Shown here: piece after piece, positions 10,714-20,052 of the stretch | How positions within the stretch are numbered: position 1 is the first letter of the stretch | Layout: each line of letters begins with the position of its first letter | DNA from: Flavobacteriales bacterium | Lineage (GTDB): Bacteria > Bacteroidota > Bacteroidia > Flavobacteriales_D > CAJJDF01 | Direction of reading: 5' to 3' | DNA: 64,000 nt | Assembly (NCBI GenBank): GCA_018609055.1 | Contig: JABAYJ010000009.1 | Coordinates: 245,761 to 309,760 of the forward strand | Notes under the pieces: generated by a model | Told to the model about the DNA's origin: nothing | The model's database searches: none | Seen by the model: the letters and a program-made list of their open reading frames with translations, nothing else | Translations under genes and position numbers: made by a program

Positions 10714-11295
10714 TTGAAATATAATTTAAGCGAAATAACAGAAGTAATTCGTAACCGAAGAACTATTTATCCAGAGCAATATTCTGACAGAAAAATTCAC
10801 AGAGAAATTGTGGAGGATATATTGAATAATGCTATTTGGGCTCCAACCCACGGTAATACTCAACCATGGAGATTTATGGTGTACATGGAAGACTCTAAAA
10901 TAGAGCTTTCAGATTTTTTATCAGGTTTGTACAAAGAAAAATTTACTGGAGAAGATTTTAATGAAGCGAAGTATAATAAACTAAAGAATCGTCCTTTAAA
11001 ATCATCAGTAGCTATTGCACTTGTAATGAGCAGAGAGCCAGATGGAAAGATTATAGAACTGGAAGAGATTGAAGCTGTATCTTGTGCAGTTCAAAATATG
11101 TATTTAACCTGTACAGCCTATGGAATTGGTGGATTTTGGTCTACTCCAAAGCTTGCTTACGGCAAAGAAATGCATGAGTTTTTGGAACTAAAAGAGGGGG
11201 AGAAATGTTTAGGTGTTTTTTACATGGGATACCCTGCAATTGACTGGCCAAAAGGACAAAGAAAACCAATAGAATACTCTACAACCTGGAAATAA
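10714..11295 (+). CDS. Nitroreductase family protein (TTG start)
   Basis: A 193-residue FMN-dependent oxidoreductase of the nitroreductase fold. It has the N-terminal IRNRRTIYPEQ segment that contacts FMN phosphate, WAPTHGNTQPWRF, the AVQNMYLTCTAYGIGGFWST helix, and the C-terminal GVFYMGYP motif. The physiological substrate cannot be inferred. The start must be the TTG at 10714, because the next Met is after the conserved WAPTHGN motif. The next gene begins 1 bp after its stop and the arginase gene follows, so the three probably form one transcript. Confidence 0.9.
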   Translation: MKYNLSEITEVIRNRRTIYPEQYSDRKIHREIVEDILNNAIWAPTHGNTQPWRFMVYMEDSKIELSDFLSGLYKEKFTGEDFNEAKYNKLKNRPLKSSVAIALVMSREPDGKIIELEEIEAVSCAVQNMYLTCTAYGIGGFWSTPKLAYGKEMHEFLELKEGEKCLGVFYMGYPAIDWPKGQRKPIEYSTTWK

Positions 11296-11296
11296 T

Positions 11297-11632
11297 ATGT
11301 ATCATATTTTACCAAATTATAACGAACATCCAACTGATCCTAATTACCTAGTATTTAGTTTTAGGCATGATAAAATGGCCGAATATTTTGGACAAAGGTT
11401 AGAAGAAGAGGAAGTGAAGTTTGAAAAAGACACTGACGAAACTAACTACGGAAAAACAATTCATTATTATGCCATTAGACAGCATAACAGAGAAAAAGCG
11501 ATAAAAGTAAATCTAGAAACTTGGGCTAAATTTAGAAAGCCATTTTTTCATAAGTCAGGAGTTAAAATTGGGCTATGGCTGTTTATGCTAAGTTTAATAT
11601 CTTTGGCTATAATTGGATTCATAAAAAATTAA
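11297..11632 (+). CDS. Small membrane-anchored hypothetical protein
   Basis: A 111-residue protein with a soluble N-terminal domain (about 1-85, with an early YNEHPTDPNYLVFSFRHDKMAEYF stretch) and one C-terminal transmembrane helix (about 90-108), followed by a short Lys-Asn tail. The topology suggests a cytoplasmic domain anchored in the inner membrane. No known family is recognised. It is tightly spaced between the nitroreductase (1 bp) and arginase (6 bp) genes. Confidence 0.75.
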   Translation: MYHILPNYNEHPTDPNYLVFSFRHDKMAEYFGQRLEEEEVKFEKDTDETNYGKTIHYYAIRQHNREKAIKVNLETWAKFRKPFFHKSGVKIGLWLFMLSLISLAIIGFIKN

Positions 11633-11638
11633 GAAAAC

Positions 11639-12583
11639 ATGTTACAATTGATAGAAGTAACCTCCGAATTGGGAGCTGGAACAAGAGGAGCAAGTTTAGG
11701 AGTTGGAGCTCTTAAAGTAGCTGCATTTAATAGTGGTTCTAGTTTTTTTTCTGATTATAAAGCTGAAGAAGTGCCAAACTTCAACCAGCATCTTTTTACT
11801 CCTAATACAACACCTTCTGCAATTAGGATAGAGTATATTACAAAGGAGTTTAATGAAGTTTTTAATACTGTTAAAAATGAATTGAACAACAATAGTTTTC
11901 CTTTTATTTTGGCAGGAGATCATTCAACTGCAGCAGCTACAATATCTGGAATTCAAGAAGCGAATAAAGGAAAAAGATTAGGTGTAATATGGGTAGATGC
12001 TCATGCAGATTTGCATTCTCCTTTTACTTCTCCATCGGGTAATGTTCATGGAATGCCATTGGCAATTGCTTGCGGAATAGATAATCTATCTCAAAAAGTA
12101 AATGATGTTTTACCTAAAGTAGAAGAATACTGGAATGGGCTTAAGTCATTAAGTAAAGAATCACTATCAACTAAAGATTTAGTTTTTATTGGTGTAAGAG
12201 ATACCGAAGCGCCAGAAGATTATTTAATAGAGAGCGAAGGAATAAAGAATTTTAAAGTAGAGGAAGTTATTAAAGTAGGAGGAAAGGAAATTGCTCTTCA
12301 AACGTTAAATCTATTATCAGCTTGCGACATTATTTATGTTTCATTTGATGTAGATAGTATGGATCCAGTGGAAGTATCTCATGGAACTGGTACTCCAGTT
12401 TCTGGAGGAATTCCAGTTAAAGAAGTAAAAGAGATACTAAATACTTTTGCAGCAAGTGAAAAACTTGTAGCCTTTGAAACTGTAGAAGTGAATCCTACTT
12501 TAGATGAGAAAAAAAATAAAATGGCAGAAACTACTTTACCAATTATTGAGGAAGTAGCTTCCATAATTGCAAATAGATTATAG
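11639..12583 (+). CDS. Arginase family protein
   Basis: A ureohydrolase, probably arginase (L-arginine to ornithine and urea) of arginine catabolism, using a binuclear manganese centre. The metal ligands are visible: H95 in GDHS, D120/H122/D124 in VDAHAD, and D237/D239 in SFDVDSMDP. SGNVHG at 133-138 corresponds to the substrate-binding SGNxHG loop of arginases, which favours arginase over agmatinase or formimidoylglutamase. It has 314 residues, which is typical. It is the last gene of a probable three-gene operon. Confidence 0.9.
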   Translation: MLQLIEVTSELGAGTRGASLGVGALKVAAFNSGSSFFSDYKAEEVPNFNQHLFTPNTTPSAIRIEYITKEFNEVFNTVKNELNNNSFPFILAGDHSTAAATISGIQEANKGKRLGVIWVDAHADLHSPFTSPSGNVHGMPLAIACGIDNLSQKVNDVLPKVEEYWNGLKSLSKESLSTKDLVFIGVRDTEAPEDYLIESEGIKNFKVEEVIKVGGKEIALQTLNLLSACDIIYVSFDVDSMDPVEVSHGTGTPVSGGIPVKEVKEILNTFAASEKLVAFETVEVNPTLDEKKNKMAETTLPIIEEVASIIANRL

Positions 12584-12617
12584 ACAACTTATCGGCTTTT
12601 GAGTCGTATAAATATAG

Positions 12618-13154
12618 ATGATAAGAGTGATGAAAGAGTTTAAGTTTAGAGTGTTAATCGATACCTTAGAAGAAGAGAATGCTTTTAGAGATATCTCAAT
12701 AGATAGCTCTTACAGTTTTGAAATGTTGCATGAAGCAATTATTGTTGCTTTTGAATTTGGAGGAGGTCAAATGGCATCTTTTTACCTGAGTAACGAAGAT
12801 TGGGACAAAGGACAGGAAATAGGATTAATGGACATGACGGGCGAAAAATCAGACTTCGCTTCAATGACTGAGACGCTAATTTCGGATAAAGTAGACAAGG
12901 TAAATCAAAAGCTACTTTATGTATATGATTTTCTTACCATGTGGTGCTTTTTTGTAGAATTGGTTGAGATTAATGAGTTGTCTCCAGTAAAGCAATATCC
13001 AATGCTTGAGCTTGAATACGGTAAGGCTCCTGCAGAAAACTCTAAACAGATAGAAATATCGGAGGACATGGATTTTTATGAGGATGAAGAAGACGAAGAA
13101 GATGAGAACAATCCTTTTAGCGAATTTGAAAATATAGATAATTACGATTTTTAA
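12618..13154 (+). CDS. Plasmid pRiA4b ORF-3 / IS1096 passenger TnpR-like family protein
   Basis: A 178-residue protein with the family's EFKFRVLIDTLEEENAFRDI start, then the FEMLHEAIIVAFEF and MASFYLSNEDW motifs, and a very acidic C-terminus (about 150-165, mostly Asp/Glu). Despite the family name, no transposon is present here, and these proteins are common chromosomal genes in Bacteroidota with unknown function. The ATG at 12618 is used, but the second Met at 12630 (MKEFKF) is an equally good start. Its stop overlaps the start of the next gene (TAATG), implying coupled translation. Confidence 0.85.
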   Translation: MIRVMKEFKFRVLIDTLEEENAFRDISIDSSYSFEMLHEAIIVAFEFGGGQMASFYLSNEDWDKGQEIGLMDMTGEKSDFASMTETLISDKVDKVNQKLLYVYDFLTMWCFFVELVEINELSPVKQYPMLELEYGKAPAENSKQIEISEDMDFYEDEEDEEDENNPFSEFENIDNYDF

Positions 13155-14848
13155 TGATAAACAAGATAACCATATTACTAACTTTTTTTTTTTTAAGCAT
13201 ATTTTCATTTGCTCAAGAAACGAATATTGTTGAAGGTGAATTACTTGTATTATTGAACAAAGAAATTAGCGTAGAGTCTTTTAATAAAGAGTTAAATACT
13301 AATTACCCTCAGTTACAACTTTCTGTAAAAAAGGTAATCTCAAAAAGATTAAATGTTTGGTTATTGAATTACAATTCCTCAAATGTTAATTCAGATTTAG
13401 CATTAGAACTTGTTAACTCATCTGCAAATACTATTATAACCCAATTTAATCACACTCAATTAGAACTAAGAGGAGATACCTGCTCAATAGATTCTAGTTT
13501 TACTGATCAATGGGGAATGGAGAATTTTGGTCAATCGGGTGGTGTTGCTGGAGCAGATATTCACGCATGTGAAGCTTGGGGAATTACAACACAATTAACC
13601 ACAGCTTTAGGAGATACAATAGTGGTAGCCGTAATTGATGATGGCTTTTATTTGGATCATCAGGATATAGATTTTTTTAAAAACTATTCTGAAATTCCTA
13701 ATAATGGAATTGATGATGATGGAAACGGATATATTGATGATGTAAGTGGATGGAATGTTTATAATGATACACATGCTATTACATCTAGAAGACATGGGAC
13801 TATGGTTTCAGGAATAATTGGGGCAAAAGCCGATTTAGTAGGAGTTACAGGAGTTAATTGGGGATTAAAAATATTACCAATACAAGGTAGTTCAACATTA
13901 GAATCAACAGTTTTAGAATCTTATTCTTATGTTTTAGAGATGAGAGCATTATATGATTCTACAAATGGAGCAAAAGGAGCTTACGTAGTTGCTACAAATT
14001 CTAGTTTTGGTAGAGATAATGCCAACTCAGCTAGTTATCCTCTTTGGTGTGCTTTTTACGACTCTTTAGGAGCTTATGGTATATTAAGTGCTACTGCAAC
14101 ATCAAATAGTAATATTCATGTAGATATAAGTGGAGACATGCCAACAACATGTGTTAGTGATTACATGATTGCTGTAACTAATACTGATAGAAACGATACT
14201 AAAGTAACTGCAGGATTTGGAGCAACAAGTATTGATATTGGTGCACCAGGAACCTCAATAAAATCTACAGCACCATATTTAGGAGTTCCTTATTCAAATG
14301 CTTTTTCATACAGCTCAGGTTCTGGAACATCATTTTCAACTCCACTTGTGGCTGGTTCTATCGCATTTATTTATGCAGCAGCTTGTACTCAGTTTATGAC
14401 TGATTATAAAGCCAACCCTAGTTTACTAGCTCTAGAAGTGAAAGATATTATTCTTGAGAATGGAGATTCTTTAGCTTCTTTGTTAGGTATTACAACCACA
14501 GGTAAACGATTAAATTTGTATAAATCAGCTGTTAAAGTTCGTACAGATGGTAGATGTAGTTTAACTTCTGTAAAAGAAATTTTAGCTTCTAAAGCAGAGT
14601 TAGAAGTGTATCCTAATCCTAATAATGGTGAATTTAATTTAGAACTAACTGATTTTGAATTAGGCGAATATCAAATGGAAATATATGATATAACAGGAAA
14701 GTTAGTAACAGCTAAACAATTAATTGTAAACTCTGATGAAGCTTTAATTCAAATAAATCAAGAATCACAAATGGATAAAGGAATGTATGTTTTGTGCTTG
14801 AAATCAAATTTACTCCCAACAAAAACTATCAGGTTTATTGTTCAGTAA
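13154..14848 (+). CDS. S8 family secreted serine peptidase with T9SS type A sorting domain
   Basis: A 564-residue subtilisin-like protease. A signal peptide (1-20, cleaved near SFAQ) is followed by a prodomain, then the peptidase domain with catalytic D162 (AVIDDG), H214 (RRHGTMVSG) and S393 (GTSFSTP). A C-terminal domain from about residue 485 begins EVYPNPNNGEF and ends KTIRFIVQ, the pattern of a type IX secretion type A signal, so the enzyme is expected at the cell surface or released. Its start overlaps the stop of the preceding gene by one base, although their functions seem unrelated. Confidence 0.93.
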   Translation: MINKITILLTFFFLSIFSFAQETNIVEGELLVLLNKEISVESFNKELNTNYPQLQLSVKKVISKRLNVWLLNYNSSNVNSDLALELVNSSANTIITQFNHTQLELRGDTCSIDSSFTDQWGMENFGQSGGVAGADIHACEAWGITTQLTTALGDTIVVAVIDDGFYLDHQDIDFFKNYSEIPNNGIDDDGNGYIDDVSGWNVYNDTHAITSRRHGTMVSGIIGAKADLVGVTGVNWGLKILPIQGSSTLESTVLESYSYVLEMRALYDSTNGAKGAYVVATNSSFGRDNANSASYPLWCAFYDSLGAYGILSATATSNSNIHVDISGDMPTTCVSDYMIAVTNTDRNDTKVTAGFGATSIDIGAPGTSIKSTAPYLGVPYSNAFSYSSGSGTSFSTPLVAGSIAFIYAAACTQFMTDYKANPSLLALEVKDIILENGDSLASLLGITTTGKRLNLYKSAVKVRTDGRCSLTSVKEILASKAELEVYPNPNNGEFNLELTDFELGEYQMEIYDITGKLVTAKQLIVNSDEALIQINQESQMDKGMYVLCLKSNLLPTKTIRFIVQ

Positions 14849-14979
14849 ATTTATTTAGTACCATCATTAGTTTATAAAAAAATAATATGTTTTCATAAAG
14901 AAAAGTGCAACTTTCATCCTCATTCTCATACATTTAAAAATATTTATTCATAATTTAATACCAATAATAAAACTTATCA

Positions 14980-15783
14980 ATGAAAAAATTAATTATCGCA
15001 CTTAGTGCACTTGCAATTATCACATCATGTACGAAAGAGCCAGCTGATGTAACACCATCAAAAACAGTAGAAACTAAAACTAACTTTTTGTTTAAGCAAT
15101 ATTATGATGGAGTAGAAGTGCTTTCTCAAGATTTTGGTTCTAAGCAATATACCAATGCTAAAGGAACAATGCACACAATATCTAAGCTACAATATTTAGT
15201 ATCTAACATTACTTTACACAAAGTAGATGGTAGCGAAGTAAACTTAGGAGGATACAATTTAATTAATTTGGATATGCCTTTATCAAGATATTATACTCCA
15301 ATGAATGAGATTCCAGCAGGAACTTATTCAGCTGTTTCACTTACTTTTGGGTTTAATGAAGCTGATAATATTACAGGAGAATATTTAGATTTAAATGCAG
15401 CATCATGGGCTTGGCCAATGATGATTGGTGGAGGATATCATTTTATGAAATTTGAAGGTATGTTTATGGATAACACGAGTAACATGAAAGGATTTGCTTT
15501 CCACAATGGAACAGCTTCTAAAGTTAATTCTGATGGATCAAGAACAGCTGAAGCAAATCACTTCAGAGTTAAATTATGGGACTACGAAGGAGGATTTACT
15601 ATTGAAGAAGGAGACAATACTACAATTGATATAAACATGAATCTTGCAGAATGGTTTAAGAATCCAATTACTTGGAATTTAGATGATTTACATATAATGT
15701 TAATGCCTAATTACCAGGCTCAAAAAATGATAAACCAAAATGGAAGATCAGTATTCTCATTAGGTCAGACATCTAAAAACTAA
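14980..15783 (+). CDS. MbnP family lipoprotein (putative copper-binding)
   Basis: A 267-residue lipoprotein (MKKLIIALSALAIITSC, lipid Cys 17) of the MbnP family. In characterised members, MbnP binds copper after its partner di-haem enzyme MbnH oxidises one of its tryptophans to kynurenine. Visible family features are KLQYLVSNI, the NLINLDMP segment, a YSAVSLTFGF core, a Trp-rich SWAWPMM region and a HFRV strand. The next gene, starting immediately after its stop, encodes the expected di-haem partner. No methanobactin precursor or biosynthesis gene is visible, so the role here is probably general periplasmic copper handling. That role is inferred. Confidence 0.87.
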   Translation: MKKLIIALSALAIITSCTKEPADVTPSKTVETKTNFLFKQYYDGVEVLSQDFGSKQYTNAKGTMHTISKLQYLVSNITLHKVDGSEVNLGGYNLINLDMPLSRYYTPMNEIPAGTYSAVSLTFGFNEADNITGEYLDLNAASWAWPMMIGGGYHFMKFEGMFMDNTSNMKGFAFHNGTASKVNSDGSRTAEANHFRVKLWDYEGGFTIEEGDNTTIDINMNLAEWFKNPITWNLDDLHIMLMPNYQAQKMINQNGRSVFSLGQTSKN

Positions 15784-16905
15784 ATGAATAAATTAGCTAG
15801 TATACTATTAATTATTGCAACATGCGTGTTGGTTTCATCTTGCAGAAAGTCGGGATGTACTAACCCAAATGCGGTTAATTATAGCGCTAGTGCAAAAGTA
15901 GATGATGGTTCATGTATTTGTCTATCAGCTTCGGCTGCTACACCATATAATTTAAAAATCCCAGCTAGTTTCCAACGTTTTTTACCACCACCTGTTTTTC
16001 CAGTCGATAATCCAATGACTGTGGAAGGGGTTGCCCTTGGTAAGAAGTTGTTTTTTGACAAACGATTATCAGATGACTTAAGCCTAGCTTGTGCTAGCTG
16101 TCACTTACCTAGTCAGTCATTTGATGACACCAGTAGATTTAGTGTTGGTATTAATGGAATTGCAGGAACAAGAAATGCAATGCCTCTTTTTAACCATGCT
16201 TGGAATATTACTAATAAATTTTTCTGGGATGGTCGTGCAGTTGGTCTCGAAGAACAGGCTTTAGAACCTGTAACCAATGTTATTGAGATGCATGATACAT
16301 GGATTAATGTAACAAGTAAAATAAGTTCAGATGCAACTTATAGAACTATGTTCACTAATGCATTTGGTTCTCTTCCAATAGATTCTAATTTAATCACCAA
16401 AGCAATTGCTCAATACGAAAGAACTTTAATTTCTGGGAATACTAGAATTGATGCATATTCACTAAGATTAATTGGTTTGACTCCAAGTGAGTTAAGTGGA
16501 CTTAATTTATTTATGGATGAAAATGGTGCAGATTGTTTTCATTGCCATGGAGATGTTACGAATCCTTTATGGACTGATAATTCTTTTCGTAATAATGGTT
16601 TAGATTCTGTTTTTGCTGATTCAGGATTAGCTAGTATTACTGGTAATCCAATTGATGTTGGAAAATTTAAAACCCCGAGTTTACGTAATTTAATATACAC
16701 AGCACCTTATATGCATGATGGTAGGTTTAGCACGCTTGATGAAGTGATAGATCATTATAGCGAAGGACTAGTAAACTCTCCATCAATTGATGTAGATATG
16801 AAAAACATCTCAACAAATGGAGCGAGATTAACATCTCAGGAAAAATCTGATTTAAAAGCATTTTTATTAGCGCTTACAGATACTACTTTTGTTACTGCAC
16901 ATTAG
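15784..16905 (+). CDS. MbnH/MauG-like di-haem cytochrome c peroxidase family protein
   Basis: A 373-residue periplasmic lipoprotein (lipid Cys 20 after VSS) with two haem c sites, C103-A-S-C106-H107 and C251-F-H-C254-H255, and the conserved FKTPSLRN, YMHDGRF and LDEVIDHY motifs of the cytochrome c peroxidase/MauG superfamily. Between the lipid anchor and the enzyme is a short CTNPNAVNY...DDGSC motif seen in many secreted Bacteroidota proteins. Immediate adjacency to the mbnP-like gene favours an MbnH-type role (oxidising a Trp of the partner) over a simple peroxide-detoxifying peroxidase. Its 3' end overlaps the convergent RDD gene by 14 bp. Confidence 0.9.
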   Translation: MNKLASILLIIATCVLVSSCRKSGCTNPNAVNYSASAKVDDGSCICLSASAATPYNLKIPASFQRFLPPPVFPVDNPMTVEGVALGKKLFFDKRLSDDLSLACASCHLPSQSFDDTSRFSVGINGIAGTRNAMPLFNHAWNITNKFFWDGRAVGLEEQALEPVTNVIEMHDTWINVTSKISSDATYRTMFTNAFGSLPIDSNLITKAIAQYERTLISGNTRIDAYSLRLIGLTPSELSGLNLFMDENGADCFHCHGDVTNPLWTDNSFRNNGLDSVFADSGLASITGNPIDVGKFKTPSLRNLIYTAPYMHDGRFSTLDEVIDHYSEGLVNSPSIDVDMKNISTNGARLTSQEKSDLKAFLLALTDTTFVTAH

Positions 16906-17329
16906 ATATTTCTCTTATTTCAGTATCAAAAATCATGTCGCCAAAACGAGCTTTTGGTGTGATGAATTTCATGACAAATTCTAAAAATATAACTCCAGGA
17001 ATAACTAAAGCTATTACATTTCTAAGAATTTTTTTTACCCAATGAGCTTCTTTTCCAGTTTTTCTATCAACTATTGTTAAGTTGTATATTTTTTTACCTA
17101 CCGAAATATTTAATAGATCTTTTACAATAAAGTAAATAAGGATTATTAAATAATATATAAAAAAGACACCTGCTCTAAAAAGATAATTTATATCCTGAAA
17201 AATTCTTGATTGTAATTCTATATGAGAAGAGATTGATGGTCTAGAAAATATTAGCCATAAAAGTATGGCAATGATAAACAAGATTAAAATCGAAAGATCA
17301 ATAATAAAAGCTTTAAATGGCTTACTCAT
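16892..17329 (-). CDS. RDD family membrane protein
   Basis: A 145-residue inner-membrane protein with three or four hydrophobic helices (about 9-27, 50-68, 105-125). It has the RDD-type layout of a polar residue early in helix 1 (FIIDLSI), a GKKIYNLTIVDRKTGKE hairpin between helices, and a late FGDMIFDTEI. The biochemical role of this family is mostly unknown. It follows the alpha/beta hydrolase gene by 5 bp, and its end overlaps the di-haem enzyme gene on the other strand. Confidence 0.75.
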   Translation of the reverse strand: MSKPFKAFIIDLSILILFIIAILLWLIFSRPSISSHIELQSRIFQDINYLFRAGVFFIYYLIILIYFIVKDLLNISVGKKIYNLTIVDRKTGKEAHWVKKILRNVIALVIPGVIFLEFVMKFITPKARFGDMIFDTEIREISNVQ

Positions 17330-17334
17330 AAATT

Positions 17335-18219
17335 TTATTTCAAAATAAAATCCAAAACTTTTTTGCTGTAATTTATAAACCCCATAATGGTTGGTATATC
17401 TCCATGATTAGCACCAACAACTTTATGAGCTTCTTTGTAAGTTCCTCCATGTCTAGCGTAAATTGCTTCTCCGTTTGAAATAGATAAATAATCATCATCC
17501 ACACCATGAATCCACATAAGTGGTTGAGTAACCGATTTTATTTTTTCTACATTATTAAATTCTAGGCTCGTAAAAAAAGTAGAAGAAACATCTATTAAAA
17601 GAGATTCTTCGGTTAAGTTTTCTGCCGAAGCCATTGGTGCTTCTAGTATCAATTTGTGTGGTGATGCAGTAGCGTAAAATGCAGATAAATCAGTAGCAGG
17701 AATTGTACCTAAACTAAACCCATACATAATCACTTCTTGGCTTACAACTCCTTTATCGTTTAGCCAGTCCAAACAAACTCTTACATCTTGATATAAACTT
17801 GCCTCTGTAGATTTACCGGTAGAGAGTCCGTATCCTCTGTAATCCATCATCAACACCCCATATCTATTTTTACTTCCGGTATTAGCTAGTAATTTAGCTC
17901 TTTGCCAATATGCATCCATATGTTTTGATTGTCCATGGCAATAAACCATAACAGTATCAATGGCAATAGTATTCATGTTTCCTATATATACAGCATAAAT
18001 AGTTTCTCCATCAGATTCACCAGGAAGTTTAGAGTTTAGAGTTATTAAATGAATATTGCTATCAGCAATTCTATAACTATCAGGAAGAGTAATTTCCGAT
18101 TCTCCTTCATAGTCTTCAAATTTATATTCTGTTAGTTCTTCACCCAAAAAAGGTAAGTCATCCATTTTTAAACATCCAAAAATGGAAAGTATAAGTGTTA
18201 TGTAAAGTATGTTTTTCAT
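17335..18219 (-). CDS. Alpha/beta hydrolase lipoprotein
   Basis: A 294-residue predicted serine hydrolase anchored as a lipoprotein (lipid Cys 16 in SIFGC). The triad is visible as S169 in the GFSLGT nucleophile elbow, an Asp among D241-D243 (HGVDDDYL) and H272 (GANHGD). An oxyanion-type HGQS at 95-98 and the MDYRGYGLS motif support the fold. The substrate is unknown. It is transcribed with the RDD gene and possibly with the upstream lipoprotein gene (30-bp gap). Confidence 0.87.
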   Translation of the reverse strand: MKNILYITLILSIFGCLKMDDLPFLGEELTEYKFEDYEGESEITLPDSYRIADSNIHLITLNSKLPGESDGETIYAVYIGNMNTIAIDTVMVYCHGQSKHMDAYWQRAKLLANTGSKNRYGVLMMDYRGYGLSTGKSTEASLYQDVRVCLDWLNDKGVVSQEVIMYGFSLGTIPATDLSAFYATASPHKLILEAPMASAENLTEESLLIDVSSTFFTSLEFNNVEKIKSVTQPLMWIHGVDDDYLSISNGEAIYARHGGTYKEAHKVVGANHGDIPTIMGFINYSKKVLDFILK

Positions 18220-18249
18220 AGTATAAGTATTCGTAGAAAATGATTTCGA

Positions 18250-18918
18250 TTAAAATTTATATCCAACCCCTAAGTATATTCCTGTAGCACCTTTGTCACC
18301 AAGAACAGAGAAATAGGGAACGAATATATTTACGTTATTGTGGCTTGGAGCCATTAATTTAGTTTCTAGGGAGTAATACCATTTGTTAGATTTAAACACA
18401 ACTCCCAGTTGAGGATTAACAAGCCATTTATCGAGTTGAGGTCTGTCTTGAGACCTACTAGGTGCTAATTCCCACCAGTTTGATATTCCTAGATAGGCGT
18501 AATGGTTTTTCTTTCCAAAATTCCAATAGGCGTTTAAATCCCATTGCGGCCAAAACTTAAATTTAGTATCATTAAAATCATAGACCATATTGGCATTAAT
18601 AGAAGTGCTTAATGAAGGAGTGAACTGATTTTTAGATTCATAGAAACGATAAGTAGCACCAAAATCTGTTTGTAAATTTCCAAATAAAAGTGAAGTAACA
18701 TGTAGGCTTCCGAATACAGTAAGATTAGTATCAATTCCTTTACCATAAACAACAGAGCTTAATGGAATAGGAATAACAGCTCCTCCAAAACCAATTGTTG
18801 GTCCCCCAAAATCAAGAGCAATAACTTGTTCGCCTTTTTCAAGTGGTTCCACAAATCGGGAGGAGGCACAAGAGCCGAGAATGGCTATTAAGCCAAGAAA
18901 AAATAGATTTTTTTTCAT
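18250..18918 (-). CDS. Outer membrane lipoprotein, beta-barrel-like, unknown function
   Basis: A 222-residue lipoprotein (MKKNLFFLGLIAILGSC, lipid Cys 17). The mature part is rich in aromatic-ended amphipathic strands (TDFGATYRFY, FWPQWDLNAYWNF, HYAYLGISNWWEL) and ends in Phe (YLGVGYKF), as barrel proteins often do. It has no recognised family. It is the first gene before the hydrolase and RDD genes on the same strand. Confidence 0.78.
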   Translation of the reverse strand: MKKNLFFLGLIAILGSCASSRFVEPLEKGEQVIALDFGGPTIGFGGAVIPIPLSSVVYGKGIDTNLTVFGSLHVTSLLFGNLQTDFGATYRFYESKNQFTPSLSTSINANMVYDFNDTKFKFWPQWDLNAYWNFGKKNHYAYLGISNWWELAPSRSQDRPQLDKWLVNPQLGVVFKSNKWYYSLETKLMAPSHNNVNIFVPYFSVLGDKGATGIYLGVGYKF

Positions 18919-19072
18919 ATTTAATAATTTTACTTTTTAAATATACTACAATTATAAATTGAGTTGTATATTTTTTATTATTTGATATTAGAATCTGTAT
19001 ACTAAAACTAATCTATTGACGTTTGTGAATTAATTATGAAGAAAAATCTACCTAACCAATACCAAAATGTAA

Positions 19073-19882
19073 ATGAAGACTAAAGTAAAAGGATTGTTGC
19101 TAATAGGAAGTATAGTGTGTTTATCTGTGAACAGTTTTTCACAATATGATGAGAATACGACAGAAACCAAATCTAAAAAAAATTCAATAGGATTTGAACA
19201 TAGATTTGAAGGTGGAATTTCACCTAATATCGGAATCACTTACCGTAGATTTTTTGATGATTCAAAATACAATCTAAGAGCAAATTTTTCAATAGGAAGT
19301 GTAGCAAGTTTCTCTAGTCAATTCGCCTATCCTGGATTTGCTGGAAATGCTTTAATTTATTCAACAGGAGATTCATCAACACCACTGATAGGAGTTTCAG
19401 AAACAGTATACTATAATCAGTCTTATCAAAGATTAGAAATAGGTTTAGAAAGGAATACTAAATTTTGGGGATTAAATTTTATTAGTGGAGCTGATTTTAC
19501 TTTGGGTCACACTAGGTCAGCCAGATATGGTAGGATTACTGAAGTAGAATTACAGCAGATAGAACAAAATGGATTTATATATAATCAATATGGAGCTAAG
19601 GATAGTGATTCTACTTTACCATTTGAAGATTTAAATTATTTAAACTCTACCTATAATTCTCTTAATGTAGTTCTAAATCTTAGAGCAGGAGTAATGGTTG
19701 ATATTTCTAAAAGATTATATGCAACAGCATTTATTGGAATAAGAGCTAGCGGTCAATTTTTAATTAAAGAAACTTTTGATTATAAAAATGATTTATACAA
19801 AGAACATTTGCCAACTAGATCAAGTGGTGATTTTTTCAATTTTGATACGTTCGCCTCTTTAGGATTAAATTATAGATTCTAA
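19073..19882 (+). CDS. Putative outer membrane beta-barrel protein
   Basis: A 269-residue protein with a signal peptide (1-23, cleaved near SFSQ) and repeated amphipathic strands from GGISPNIGITYRRFF to the C-terminal FASLGLNYRF with terminal Phe. Its function is unknown. It has its own intrinsic terminator 20 bp downstream. The start is the ATG in an A-rich context (caaaatgtaa is out of frame). Confidence 0.8.
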   Translation: MKTKVKGLLLIGSIVCLSVNSFSQYDENTTETKSKKNSIGFEHRFEGGISPNIGITYRRFFDDSKYNLRANFSIGSVASFSSQFAYPGFAGNALIYSTGDSSTPLIGVSETVYYNQSYQRLEIGLERNTKFWGLNFISGADFTLGHTRSARYGRITEVELQQIEQNGFIYNQYGAKDSDSTLPFEDLNYLNSTYNSLNVVLNLRAGVMVDISKRLYATAFIGIRASGQFLIKETFDYKNDLYKEHLPTRSSGDFFNFDTFASLGLNYRF

Positions 19883-19905
19883 AAAAAGACTTTAAAAAGT
19901 ATGTT

Positions 19906-19939
19906 AAGCCCAAAGGACTAGTTCTTTTGGGCTTTTTTA
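19906..19939 (+). terminator. Intrinsic terminator
   Basis: AAGCCCAAA (19906-19914) pairs with TTTGGGCTT (19926-19934), followed by further T. It ends the barrel-protein gene at 19073-19882. Confidence 0.9.
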
Positions 19940-20052
19940 TTGAACCAAATTCTTGTTGAAGTGTATTAGGTTATGTAAGTCACATCACTTAATTTTATAA
20001 CTAAGGTTATTGTTTAAGGAGATTGCTTTTACAATGACCAAAATATTGAAAT

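Noticed and set aside
12618..13154. IS1096 passenger-type protein as a sign of a mobile element
   Set aside because: No transposase, terminal inverted repeats or target duplication is visible. The family is common in Bacteroidota chromosomes outside transposons.
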